From Pseudomonadota bacterium (GTDB lineage Bacteria; Desulfobacterota; Desulfobulbia; Desulfobulbales; SURF-16), in the NCBI GenBank assembly GCA_030597865.1, contig JAUVQZ010000026.1, positions 1-17,969 of the forward strand: a stretch of 17,969 bases of DNA, in the 5' to 3' direction. Positions 8,021 through 14,582 of the stretch are shown piece by piece. Below the pieces are notes generated by a model. It was given only the letters and a program-made list of their open reading frames with translations. It searched no databases and was not told where the DNA came from. The position numbers and the translations under genes are program-made. Positions within the stretch are counted from its first letter, which is position 1. Each line of letters opens with the position of its first letter.

Positions 8021-10357
8021 ATGGATTCTTTATTTGATCATAGCACCGCCCAAAAGCTCCATGGGATCATCCCAGAGACCGAGCTCAACAGCTGGGAAAG
8101 CGAAGAGCTGCTCGACTGCCTGGCCGAGCTCTCGCCAGGCCAGCAGGACCTCCTCTTGCAGCAGATATCCGTGATCTGGCCGGTGAGCCACTCCCTCTGC
8201 CTGGCCTTTCTCGAGGCTATACGTCCGGCCCTGGCCTGTCTGGATGCCGAGCAATTCGCCGCCTGGGTCCGGGGAATCCTTGACCGCTATGAGGCCCAGG
8301 GTCTCCAGGAGGCCCGGCGCTTCATGGTGGATCTCGACAACCATTTTGTCTGCACACTAAAGGGACAGAGCGGCCTTATGCTCTCTGACATAAAAACCCG
8401 CCTCCACCTCTATCTGCGCGGCGTGGCCGGCCGCCCCTTTGACCTGGAGAGTGGCGATCTGCCCGGCACGGACACCGCCACCATCTTTCTACCCAGAAAC
8501 AGCACCCTTTTCAGCAATGATGCTACCAATTTCCTGGCCTACAAACTCCTGGCCTCCCTGCAATGGGCCCTTGTCCGGGTCAACCTTTACTGCCATGAGA
8601 TTACAGATGAAGATGCCCTCTTTGCCAGGCTGGGTTACCCGGCCCCTGACAAACCTGCCTCTGGCATCTTCCTGACCCGGTTCTTTCAGACATTTGCCCG
8701 GCCCAAACTTGCCATGGCCATCTACCATTTCCTGCAGACCTTCCGTGCCCTCTCCTTTTTACAAAAGAGGCTGCCCGGTCTCATGGCCGACAGCCGGGCC
8801 TATTTCCAAAAGATCAGACCTCAGCTCCTTGCAGACATGGAGGACAAAAAGCTGCTGGTCAAGGAGTACACCTTTGTCCTTGACCAGCTCTGCGACAATC
8901 AACCTCTGGAACTGCCAGCCGGGGCCTTCCGCAAAAACTGCAATCCTGCCTCATGGTGGCAGGACATATCCCAGATCCTTGTTGATGCTGCCCATATCCA
9001 TGACCAATGGAAAGATGGATCAGCAGAGGACATTGCCACCCCACCCCTGTTCCAGGGCAGTTTTCTCATCGAAGAGGCCCATGCCCGCCGCCTGGCCCGC
9101 CGCAAAAAGGCAGAGCAGCAGTTCATTGAGGCCCTGTCCATCCGTATTATGCCGTCTGTTGCCAAGAACCAGGACCACGCCCAGGAGTCCCTTGGATCTG
9201 AACAGCCCCAGCAGCCCGACAGCGGCGCCAATATCAGCCTCCGCCTTGCCAGTCAACAGGACGGGCAGGAAGAAAAGGAGCCGGTCCATGACCGGGTCAT
9301 CCGCCATATCCGCCTGGATGATCAGAAGATTGACCTGGACAGCAGGCTCCAGGAGCTGGGCCGGGAGATCATGGACGATCTGGGTAACCTGCCCCAGCTC
9401 TATCTGGACAGTGCCGCAGAAATGGCCGCCGGTCGCAGCTATGAGCCAAACTTCAATACCCCGGAGCAGGAAGGGGCGGCCCTTAAAGGTGCCAGCCTCT
9501 ATGACGAGTGGGATTTTAGGCGCCAGGGCTTCCGCCATAACTGGTGCCATCTCCTGGAAAAGGAGATCCAGCCCAGCGGCGGCACCTTTATCGCTACCGC
9601 CCTGAGCGAGCACCGAGGCGTCATCAAGCAGCTCAAGAGGCAGTTTGAGCAGATGCGCAGCCACCACCGCTTTGTCGGCCGCCAGCGCGACGGCGATGAC
9701 ATCGACCTTGACGCCCTCATCGAGGCCGTGGCCGATCATAAGGCGGGCCTGCCGCCCTCGGAACGCCTCTTTGTCCGCCAACTCCGGGATCAGCGCGATA
9801 TCGCCGCCCTCTTTCTGGTGGACATGTCCTCATCCACCGAGGGCTGGGTGGGCAAGGCCATCAAAGAATCGCTGCTGGTCATGGCCGAGGCCATGGAGAG
9901 CCTGGGGGACCGCTACGCCATCTACGGCTTCTCAGGCATGCGCCGCACCCGCAGTGAGGTGTTCAGGGTCAAGGAGATGGAGGAACCCTACAACGACACG
10001 GTGCAGGGCCGTATCGCCGCCCTCAGCCCCAAGGACTATACCCGGATGGGACCGCCCATCCGCCATTTCACCAAACTCCTCTCCCAGGTGGAGGCCCGGG
10101 TGAGGCTGCTCATCATCCTCACCGACGGCAAGCCGGAGGATTATGATGATTATAAGGGAGAATACGCCATTGAAGATACGCGCCATGCCTTGATCGAGGC
10201 CAAGAATGCCGGCATCCACCCCTTCTGCATCACCATCGACCACCAGGCCCAGGACTACATCTCCCACCTCTTTGGCGAGGTAAACTATCTCTTTATTGAT
10301 GATGTCAAAGGGCTGCCCAGGCGCATGCCCGACATGTATAGGGTCCTGACCAGCTGA
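8021..10357 (+). CDS. Large VWA-domain protein of the CbbO/NorD type
   Basis: A 778-residue protein ending in a von Willebrand A domain with a complete MIDAS: DMSSS (Asp601, Ser603, Ser605), Thr674 in DYTRMGPP, and Asp702 in LTDGKPEDYDD. The long N-terminal part is mostly helical. A hydrophilic linker follows at about 370-440, then a region with EWDFRRQGFRHNWC (about 495-510), typical of the family. The ATG at 8021 (AAAGGA about 10 bases upstream) is preferred. The frame also contains a GTG at 7952 that would add 23 residues but has no ribosome site. The gene follows the CbbQ-like ATPase by 88 bases. In CbbQ/CbbO and NorQ/NorD pairs the MIDAS protein is the adaptor linking the ATPase to its substrate; the same role is inferred here, with the substrate unknown. 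Confidence 0.85.
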   Translation: MDSLFDHSTAQKLHGIIPETELNSWESEELLDCLAELSPGQQDLLLQQISVIWPVSHSLCLAFLEAIRPALACLDAEQFAAWVRGILDRYEAQGLQEARRFMVDLDNHFVCTLKGQSGLMLSDIKTRLHLYLRGVAGRPFDLESGDLPGTDTATIFLPRNSTLFSNDATNFLAYKLLASLQWALVRVNLYCHEITDEDALFARLGYPAPDKPASGIFLTRFFQTFARPKLAMAIYHFLQTFRALSFLQKRLPGLMADSRAYFQKIRPQLLADMEDKKLLVKEYTFVLDQLCDNQPLELPAGAFRKNCNPASWWQDISQILVDAAHIHDQWKDGSAEDIATPPLFQGSFLIEEAHARRLARRKKAEQQFIEALSIRIMPSVAKNQDHAQESLGSEQPQQPDSGANISLRLASQQDGQEEKEPVHDRVIRHIRLDDQKIDLDSRLQELGREIMDDLGNLPQLYLDSAAEMAAGRSYEPNFNTPEQEGAALKGASLYDEWDFRRQGFRHNWCHLLEKEIQPSGGTFIATALSEHRGVIKQLKRQFEQMRSHHRFVGRQRDGDDIDLDALIEAVADHKAGLPPSERLFVRQLRDQRDIAALFLVDMSSSTEGWVGKAIKESLLVMAEAMESLGDRYAIYGFSGMRRTRSEVFRVKEMEEPYNDTVQGRIAALSPKDYTRMGPPIRHFTKLLSQVEARVRLLIILTDGKPEDYDDYKGEYAIEDTRHALIEAKNAGIHPFCITIDHQAQDYISHLFGEVNYLFIDDVKGLPRRMPDMYRVLTS

Positions 10358-10369
10358 GCTTACCGGCCC

Positions 10370-10401
10370 CTAGTGTCCCATCAAGGATGAAGTGACACTA
10401 G
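10370..10401. terminator. Convergent hairpin between VWA and HD-GYP genes
   Basis: CTAGTGTC (10370-10377) pairs perfectly with GACACTAG (10394-10401), and an inner CATC/GATG adds four pairs. It sits 12 bases after the stop of the VWA gene and contains the stop codon of the leftward HD-GYP gene (10398-10400). No long T run follows on either side. It probably acts as a shared transcript end or mRNA stabiliser. Confidence 0.5.
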
Positions 10402-11066
10402 CCCATTGCCTTGGTTTCCATGTCCAGAAAAGCGGTTACCACCTGGGGGTCATAGAGGGTTCCGCTGCAGCGGACGATTTCGGCAATGGCCTCCTCCGGC
10501 GGTCGCCCCTGCCGATAGCGGCGGTGGTCAATCATGGCTGAAAAAGAATCGGCCACCGCCAGAACTCGTGCCCCAAGGGGGATCGCATCCCCTTTCAGGC
10601 CCTGGGGATATCCGCTGCCGTCATATCTCTCATGGTGAGACAACACCATATCAGCTATGCCGCCATCTTGACCCAAGCCATCAATATCCTTTAATATTTC
10701 ATAGCCCAGCATGGGATGTTGACGCATTTCCAGCCATTGGTCGTCCGATAGCCGCCCCTCGTTTTTGAGTACCTGGTCGCTGATCCCTATTTTGCCGATG
10801 TCATGAAGATGACCGGCAATATGGACCATGTCGCACATATTGCTGTCCAGGGACAGAGCCCTGCCCATGAGAGAGGCAAAGACAGCCACATCCTCTGAAT
10901 GGTTTCGGGTATAGCGGTCCTTGAGATCTATGGTGCGACCGAGGGATTCGGCAAACTGATGAATGGTCACCGTAAGCCGACACAGCGGTTCAGTGCATGA
11001 ACGATGTGCAGGGATTTCAAAAGGCCTGGCCAGACAACTGGCCTCTTTCATAATTGCTGATCCCAT
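10398..11066 (-). CDS. Stand-alone HD-GYP phosphodiesterase
   Basis: A 222-residue HD-GYP domain protein, a class that hydrolyses cyclic di-GMP (some act on cGAMP). The metal-site signatures are present: His56 in NHSEDVA, the HD pair in GHLHDIGK (85-92), His117 in MRQHPMLGYEIL, the HHERYDGSGYP motif (144-154) and Asp173 in VADSFSAM. There is no receiver, PAS or membrane segment, so sensing must come from the short N-terminus or a partner protein. The ATG at 11066 overlaps the upstream gene's stop by one base (TAATG), implying translational coupling to the small Cys-tailed protein. A second in-frame ATG 15 bases later is possible. Catalytic residues look intact, so an active enzyme is expected; its substrate is inferred from the family. 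Confidence 0.88.
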   Translation of the reverse strand: MGSAIMKEASCLARPFEIPAHRSCTEPLCRLTVTIHQFAESLGRTIDLKDRYTRNHSEDVAVFASLMGRALSLDSNMCDMVHIAGHLHDIGKIGISDQVLKNEGRLSDDQWLEMRQHPMLGYEILKDIDGLGQDGGIADMVLSHHERYDGSGYPQGLKGDAIPLGARVLAVADSFSAMIDHRRYRQGRPPEEAIAEIVRCSGTLYDPQVVTAFLDMETKAMG

Positions 11067-11446
11067 TATGAGTGTTTTGCCCCGCTCCGGGCGCCTGTCC
11101 GCCCTTTACGGCATTGGCAATTCTTACAATTGCCGCACTTGCTTTTCTTTTGGGGTGGGATAATGACCCGGCTGCCGTCAGGAACCATCTCCATGCCCTT
11201 TTTCCCCACCATAAACAAATTTCTATGGTGCACAGGGCAATCACCCATGTTGCGCCGAAAGACCTTTGCCCCGGCCTCCAGTACCGCGCCCATCTGTGCA
11301 GTTTTGATAAAGACGTTGCCGCGCCCCTTATACTGCTCGGTGATGGCGGATGTTACGCCCTGGGCCGCCACCGTGTCAAAATCACCAAAAATTTTGATAT
11401 GAAGATTACCCTTGCGATGAACTGCCTGGATCTGTTCTGATTTCAT
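11066..11446 (-). CDS. Small protein with STAS-like core and Cys-rich tail
   Basis: A 126-residue protein of unrecognised family. The N-terminal half (GNLHIKIFGDFDTVAAQG, then NVFIKTAQM) resembles the strand-helix-strand pattern of STAS or anti-sigma-antagonist domains, but this is impression, not proof. The middle has GDCPVHHRN (Cys70, His73, His74). The basic C-terminus carries KCGNCKNCQC (Cys104, 107, 110, 112), a likely metal-binding or redox cluster. The frame is open to 11524, but the ATG at 11446 is preferred because AAAGGTG lies about five bases upstream. Its stop overlaps the HD-GYP start by one base, so the two are probably made together, with this protein possibly acting as a sensor or adaptor for the phosphodiesterase. 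Confidence 0.65.
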   Translation of the reverse strand: MKSEQIQAVHRKGNLHIKIFGDFDTVAAQGVTSAITEQYKGRGNVFIKTAQMGAVLEAGAKVFRRNMGDCPVHHRNLFMVGKKGMEMVPDGSRVIIPPQKKSKCGNCKNCQCRKGRTGARSGAKHS

Positions 11447-11679
11447 GGTGTCACCTTTTTTTGGTTCTTCGTCGATGGAGGAATGACTTTGTTTTTGCCA
11501 CGGAATCCACGGAAAAATTGCCATAAAGTGGGAAAAATTGAGCCTGCCAACGTGTACCTAACCATTTCCCCAAACAACCTTTCCCGAACTTCGACGAAGA
11601 AACTTTTTTTAGTGCCTTACTCCGCAATTTCTTTGAAAAGAACAAGAAACTGGGGAGTGTTGTATGGACAGACACTGGA
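11447..11679. other. Gap between the DUF2325 gene and the small Cys-tailed gene
   Basis: About 230 bases without a convincing gene. It holds an 11-base inverted repeat, TTCTTCGTCGA at 11465-11475 and TCGACGAAGAA at 11591-11601, about 115 bases apart. There is also a run of seven T on the plus strand just after the second arm. A minus-strand frame through here (up to 11828) overlaps the DUF2325 gene and shows no protein-like features. Confidence 0.4.
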
Positions 11680-12945
11680 TTAATTGATCTCTTGATTTTC
11701 CTGGCCAGCCTGACCAACGGCCATCTGCCCAAGGCCACGGGCCAGGGACGACAGCCCGGCACTGCGCATGGCAATGAACGGTTTTGCCTGGGATTTACAG
11801 AGTCGTTTGGCCCGCAAACAGGCATCATGACTCACATAGTTTACCGGGCAGATAACCGCATCTGCCCGGCACAGCATCTTGCCTAGCTTTGCCCGGTTAT
11901 CCTCCTTACCGCCATCATGATGGATAAAGCTGCCGCCACACTCCTCAACCATCTGCCGATAATGGGATATCAAGGAATGTTGGCCGCCAACATAGAGAAC
12001 ACAGCGGCCGCACAGGTCAAGGGCCGGACACTCCTTGCACTCACAGGTGCCAGCAGAGGGGCAAGGGGATGACTGGCGGTGCAACACCTGCTCCATGGCC
12101 TGGTTCTCCAGGCAAACCTCAGCATATTCAGCCTGCACTCTTGCCTGGCTTGCCAAAAGTTGCTGGTGATCCATGCCAAGCTGATTGTTTTCTTCAGTAA
12201 GTCTGGTGCAGGCCTCAGATTTTTCATTGAGCTCCCTTGCCTGTTGGCCGTTTAATGCCTGTAATTGCCTTAACTCCTGACCCGACTCAACCTCCGCTAT
12301 CCTGGCAAGGGCCTGCTGCAATCTGCCCTGCAGATCCCCCAGGCCGGCAAGCTCCATTCTAACTTCGGCAACCTCTTCATCCCGCCAGGCGATCTCTTGT
12401 TTTGCCTCGTTTCTGACGAGCTGCAGGGTCTCCTGGAGGACTTCAATTTTATTCCTTTGATCCCTTAGTCTTTGGCCGTCATGCCGTGACCGGCGGCCGG
12501 CAAGATGGGAAAGCATGTGAACTTCGCCATGGATCTTGTGGCAGAGGGAAGGCGGGGCCAAGGGGTGGGTAAAGATGGCCCAATAGGCCCCTGCCAGGCG
12601 ATTCTGCTCCTTGGAGTAATGCCAGAAATCAACAAGCCCATCTGCCGACTTGATTCGTTTCGCCTGCCTGATGGCCAGTTGAAATTTCCTGTTCAGCTTT
12701 TTATCAACTAACCGGCTGTCAGGGCAGGCCTGACCAACCTCCTGCACAAAGAGGAGATGCAGCTCATAGGCAGACAGGGATGGGGCGACCTCAATTTCTG
12801 TCTTCCTGCCCAGTTTTTTCAACTCATCGATGGACAGACAGGTGCCCATGATTGAACAGAGATAGCCCTCATCCAACTCCCAGATCCGCCGTCTGCGTTT
12901 TTGCCCTGGGGCTGATTCCTGCTTTGTCTGCTTGCAAGTACACAT
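11680..12945 (-). CDS. Coiled-coil DUF2325 protein with Cys cluster
   Basis: A 421-residue cytoplasmic protein. The N-terminal part has several Cys (2, 4, 30, 36) and a basic patch KRRRR (16-20). Residues 155-290 form a long Gln/Glu-rich coiled coil. A cluster of six Cys follows (295, 301, 303, 306, 312, 315). The C-terminal DUF2325 domain (about 316-405) starts VLYVGGQHSLISHYR and includes CPVNYVSHDAC and a final AMRSAGLSSLARGL. DUF2325 proteins have no settled function. The start at 12945 has AAGGGTG about eight bases upstream. Two GTTAG-N6-CTAAC palindromes and a terminator-like hairpin lie in its upstream region, suggesting metal- or redox-responsive control. No metal transporter gene is adjacent in this window. 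Domain call good, function unknown. Confidence 0.82.
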   Translation of the reverse strand: MCTCKQTKQESAPGQKRRRRIWELDEGYLCSIMGTCLSIDELKKLGRKTEIEVAPSLSAYELHLLFVQEVGQACPDSRLVDKKLNRKFQLAIRQAKRIKSADGLVDFWHYSKEQNRLAGAYWAIFTHPLAPPSLCHKIHGEVHMLSHLAGRRSRHDGQRLRDQRNKIEVLQETLQLVRNEAKQEIAWRDEEVAEVRMELAGLGDLQGRLQQALARIAEVESGQELRQLQALNGQQARELNEKSEACTRLTEENNQLGMDHQQLLASQARVQAEYAEVCLENQAMEQVLHRQSSPCPSAGTCECKECPALDLCGRCVLYVGGQHSLISHYRQMVEECGGSFIHHDGGKEDNRAKLGKMLCRADAVICPVNYVSHDACLRAKRLCKSQAKPFIAMRSAGLSSLARGLGQMAVGQAGQENQEIN

Positions 12946-12995
12946 AAAAGTTCACCCTTAAAAATAATTTTAGGCCACCCGAACTTGTACCCCCT

Positions 12996-13019
12996 AAAAA
13001 AACCGGCCTGCTGACCGGT
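12996..13019 (-). terminator. Terminator- or attenuator-like hairpin upstream of the DUF2325 gene
   Basis: On the minus strand, ACCGG (complement of 13015-13019) and CCGGT (complement of 13002-13006) enclose an 8-base loop, followed directly by seven T. The stem is only five pairs but GC-rich. It lies about 50 bases before the DUF2325 start, so it could end an upstream leftward transcript or act as an attenuator in the leader. Confidence 0.45.
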
Positions 13020-13132
13020 GCCATACATTAAGGCCAAATCCACCAGGCAAAGCTGGAGAAAGAGAAAAGCTCAACCGAATTCTTTAGCCGCCGAGGCAGC
13101 ACTAAAAAAAACCCTGTGGTGGATCTGCCCTT

Positions 13133-13155
13133 AAAAGTTAGCGGGGACTAACTTT
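13133..13155. promoter_or_regulatory. Operator-like palindrome 1 (GTTAG-N6-CTAAC)
   Basis: AAAGTTAG and CTAACTTT flank CGGGGA. It shares its core layout with the palindrome at 13192-13217, with centres exactly 60 bases apart. The shape recalls binding sites of DtxR/MntR-family metal regulators, by impression only. It lies between the divergent DUF2325 and alanine dehydrogenase genes. Confidence 0.5.
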
Positions 13156-13191
13156 AACCCCTTGATAGTCGCCGCACCATTGGTTGTCAAT

Positions 13192-13217
13192 AAAAAGTTA
13201 GCCACTCCTAACTTTTT
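13192..13217. promoter_or_regulatory. Operator-like palindrome 2 (GTTAG-N6-CTAAC)
   Basis: AAAAAGTTAG and CTAACTTTTT form perfect 10-base arms around CCACTC. It is the better of two related copies and lies about 105 bases upstream of the probable -35 box of the alanine dehydrogenase gene. On either strand the right arm ends in five T, so a terminator function is possible, but the repeated core argues for a protein site. Confidence 0.5.
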
Positions 13218-13321
13218 ATTATTTTGATGTCGTCCAAGAATAGCCCTCCCCTGATTGACCTATTTCTCCTGTGTCGAACATAAATCAAAAAACCAGTTGA
13301 ACCAGCAAATATAGAAAAAAT

Positions 13322-13349
13322 TTGAATCCAGGCCTGGGTTCGATATACA
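13322..13349 (+). promoter_or_regulatory. Probable promoter of the alanine dehydrogenase gene with internal palindrome
   Basis: TTGAAT (13322-13327) and TATACA (13344-13349) are separated by 16 bases and resemble -35 and -10 boxes, ending 35 bases before the start codon. The spacer holds the perfect palindrome CCAGGCCTGG (13328-13337), which extends to 13324-13341 as GAA...TTC with one mismatched pair. A regulator bound there would block RNA polymerase or twist the spacer. No regulator gene is adjacent. Confidence 0.5.
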
Positions 13350-13384
13350 CTTTTTCTATTGCCAGCTGCGAAAAGGAGAGTGTG

Positions 13385-14491
13385 ATGATTATCGGTGTCC
13401 CCAAAGAGATCAAAGAAAAGGAGTTTCGGGTGGCCATCGTGCCGGCCGGGGTCAAGGCCCTCACCGAGGCGGGTCATGGGGTTCTCGTTGAAACAAAGGC
13501 CGGAGAGGGCAGCGGCATTACTGATGAGCAATACCGAAACGCCGGCGCCACCCTTATCCCAACGGCCAACGAGGTATACCACCGGGCCGAACTCATCATG
13601 AAGGTCAAAGAACCCCTTGGGGGGGAACTGTCCCTCCTGCGTGAAGGCCAGATTCTCTTTACCTATCTCCACCTTGCCCCGGCTCCGGAGCTCACGGAAA
13701 AACTCCTGCTATGTAAAGTCAGGGCCGTGGCCTATGAAACCGTGCAGCTCGACAACGGTTTCCTACCCCTGCTCTCGCCCATGAGCCAGGTGGCCGGCCG
13801 GATGGCGGTTCAGGAGGGGGCCCGCTTTCTGGAGAAAGAGGCTGGGGGCCGCGGGGTGCTGCTGGCCGGGGTGCCTGGGGTGCAGCCTGGCCATGTCACC
13901 ATCCTCGGCAGCGGCACCGTGGCCACCAACGCCGTCCAGATGGCCCTTGGCCTGGGGGCAAAAACCACCATCCTGGCCCGTAATCTGCGCCGCCTGGCCG
14001 AGCTCGACGCCCAATTCCATGGCCGGCTCACCACCCTGGCCCTCAACCAGCATAATATCGAAGAAGAGCTGCACAGGGCAGACCTGCTGATCAGCGCCAT
14101 CTACGTACCCGGGGGCCGGGCTCCGAAACTGGTGACCAGGGAGATGCTCAGCCTGATGAAAAAGGGCTCGGTCATCGTTGATGTGGCCATTGACCAGGGC
14201 GGCTGTCTTGAAACCTCCCGGCCCACCTATCATTCCGACCCGGTTTTTATGGTGGATGGTATTGTCCATTACTGCGTGGCCAATATGCCGGGCGCCGTGC
14301 CCTGGACCTCCACCTTTGCCCTGACTAATGCCACCCTGCCCTATTGCCTGGCCATGGCCGACAGGGGCTTTGAGGCCGCGGCCAAGGAGGACCGGGCCCT
14401 CCAGCGGGGCATCAATCTCTTTGATGGCCGGCTGGTCCAGCGACAGGTGGCCCAATCACAGGGTAGATCCTGCCAAGAGCTGCCGTTTTAG
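13385..14491 (+). CDS. ald: Alanine dehydrogenase
   Basis: A 368-residue alanine dehydrogenase, close to the usual length of about 370, catalysing reversible NAD(P)-linked deamination of L-alanine to pyruvate and ammonia in the cytoplasm. Visible landmarks: MIIGVPKEIKEKEFRVA with substrate-binding Arg15, Lys75 in KVKEP, His96 in YLHLAP, the Rossmann loop GSGTVATNA (175-183) and catalytic Asp270 in VDVAIDQGG. At the end of the second Rossmann strand the usual Asp (position 198, as in ILD) is replaced: the sequence reads ILARNLRRL, with Ala198 and Arg199, which suggests NADP rather than NAD preference. The ATG at 13385 is supported by AAAAGGAGAG seven bases upstream and by the family N-terminus. 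It is followed after 91 bases by the seleno-peroxiredoxin gene in the same direction. Confidence 0.9.
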   Translation: MIIGVPKEIKEKEFRVAIVPAGVKALTEAGHGVLVETKAGEGSGITDEQYRNAGATLIPTANEVYHRAELIMKVKEPLGGELSLLREGQILFTYLHLAPAPELTEKLLLCKVRAVAYETVQLDNGFLPLLSPMSQVAGRMAVQEGARFLEKEAGGRGVLLAGVPGVQPGHVTILGSGTVATNAVQMALGLGAKTTILARNLRRLAELDAQFHGRLTTLALNQHNIEEELHRADLLISAIYVPGGRAPKLVTREMLSLMKKGSVIVDVAIDQGGCLETSRPTYHSDPVFMVDGIVHYCVANMPGAVPWTSTFALTNATLPYCLAMADRGFEAAAKEDRALQRGINLFDGRLVQRQVAQSQGRSCQELPF

Positions 14492-14582
14492 GGTCAAGGC
14501 GGAAATAATACAATTGATAACTATTACCAGATATTCTAGAGAAGGTATTCCCGGAAGCAAACAATTCAATCAGGAGGAATCT

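Noticed and set aside
8694..9781. Open frames of about 303 (plus) and 253 (minus) codons inside the VWA gene
   Set aside because: They are out-of-frame or antisense shadows in GC-rich coding sequence; the Ser/Pro/Arg-rich translation of the first is typical of a shifted frame.
11451..11828. Minus-strand frame of about 125 codons across the gap downstream of the DUF2325 gene
   Set aside because: It overlaps the end of the DUF2325 gene in another frame and shows no protein-like pattern.
13763..14455. Antisense frame of about 230 codons within the alanine dehydrogenase gene
   Set aside because: Gly/His/Gln-rich translation without family features, fully inside a well-supported gene.
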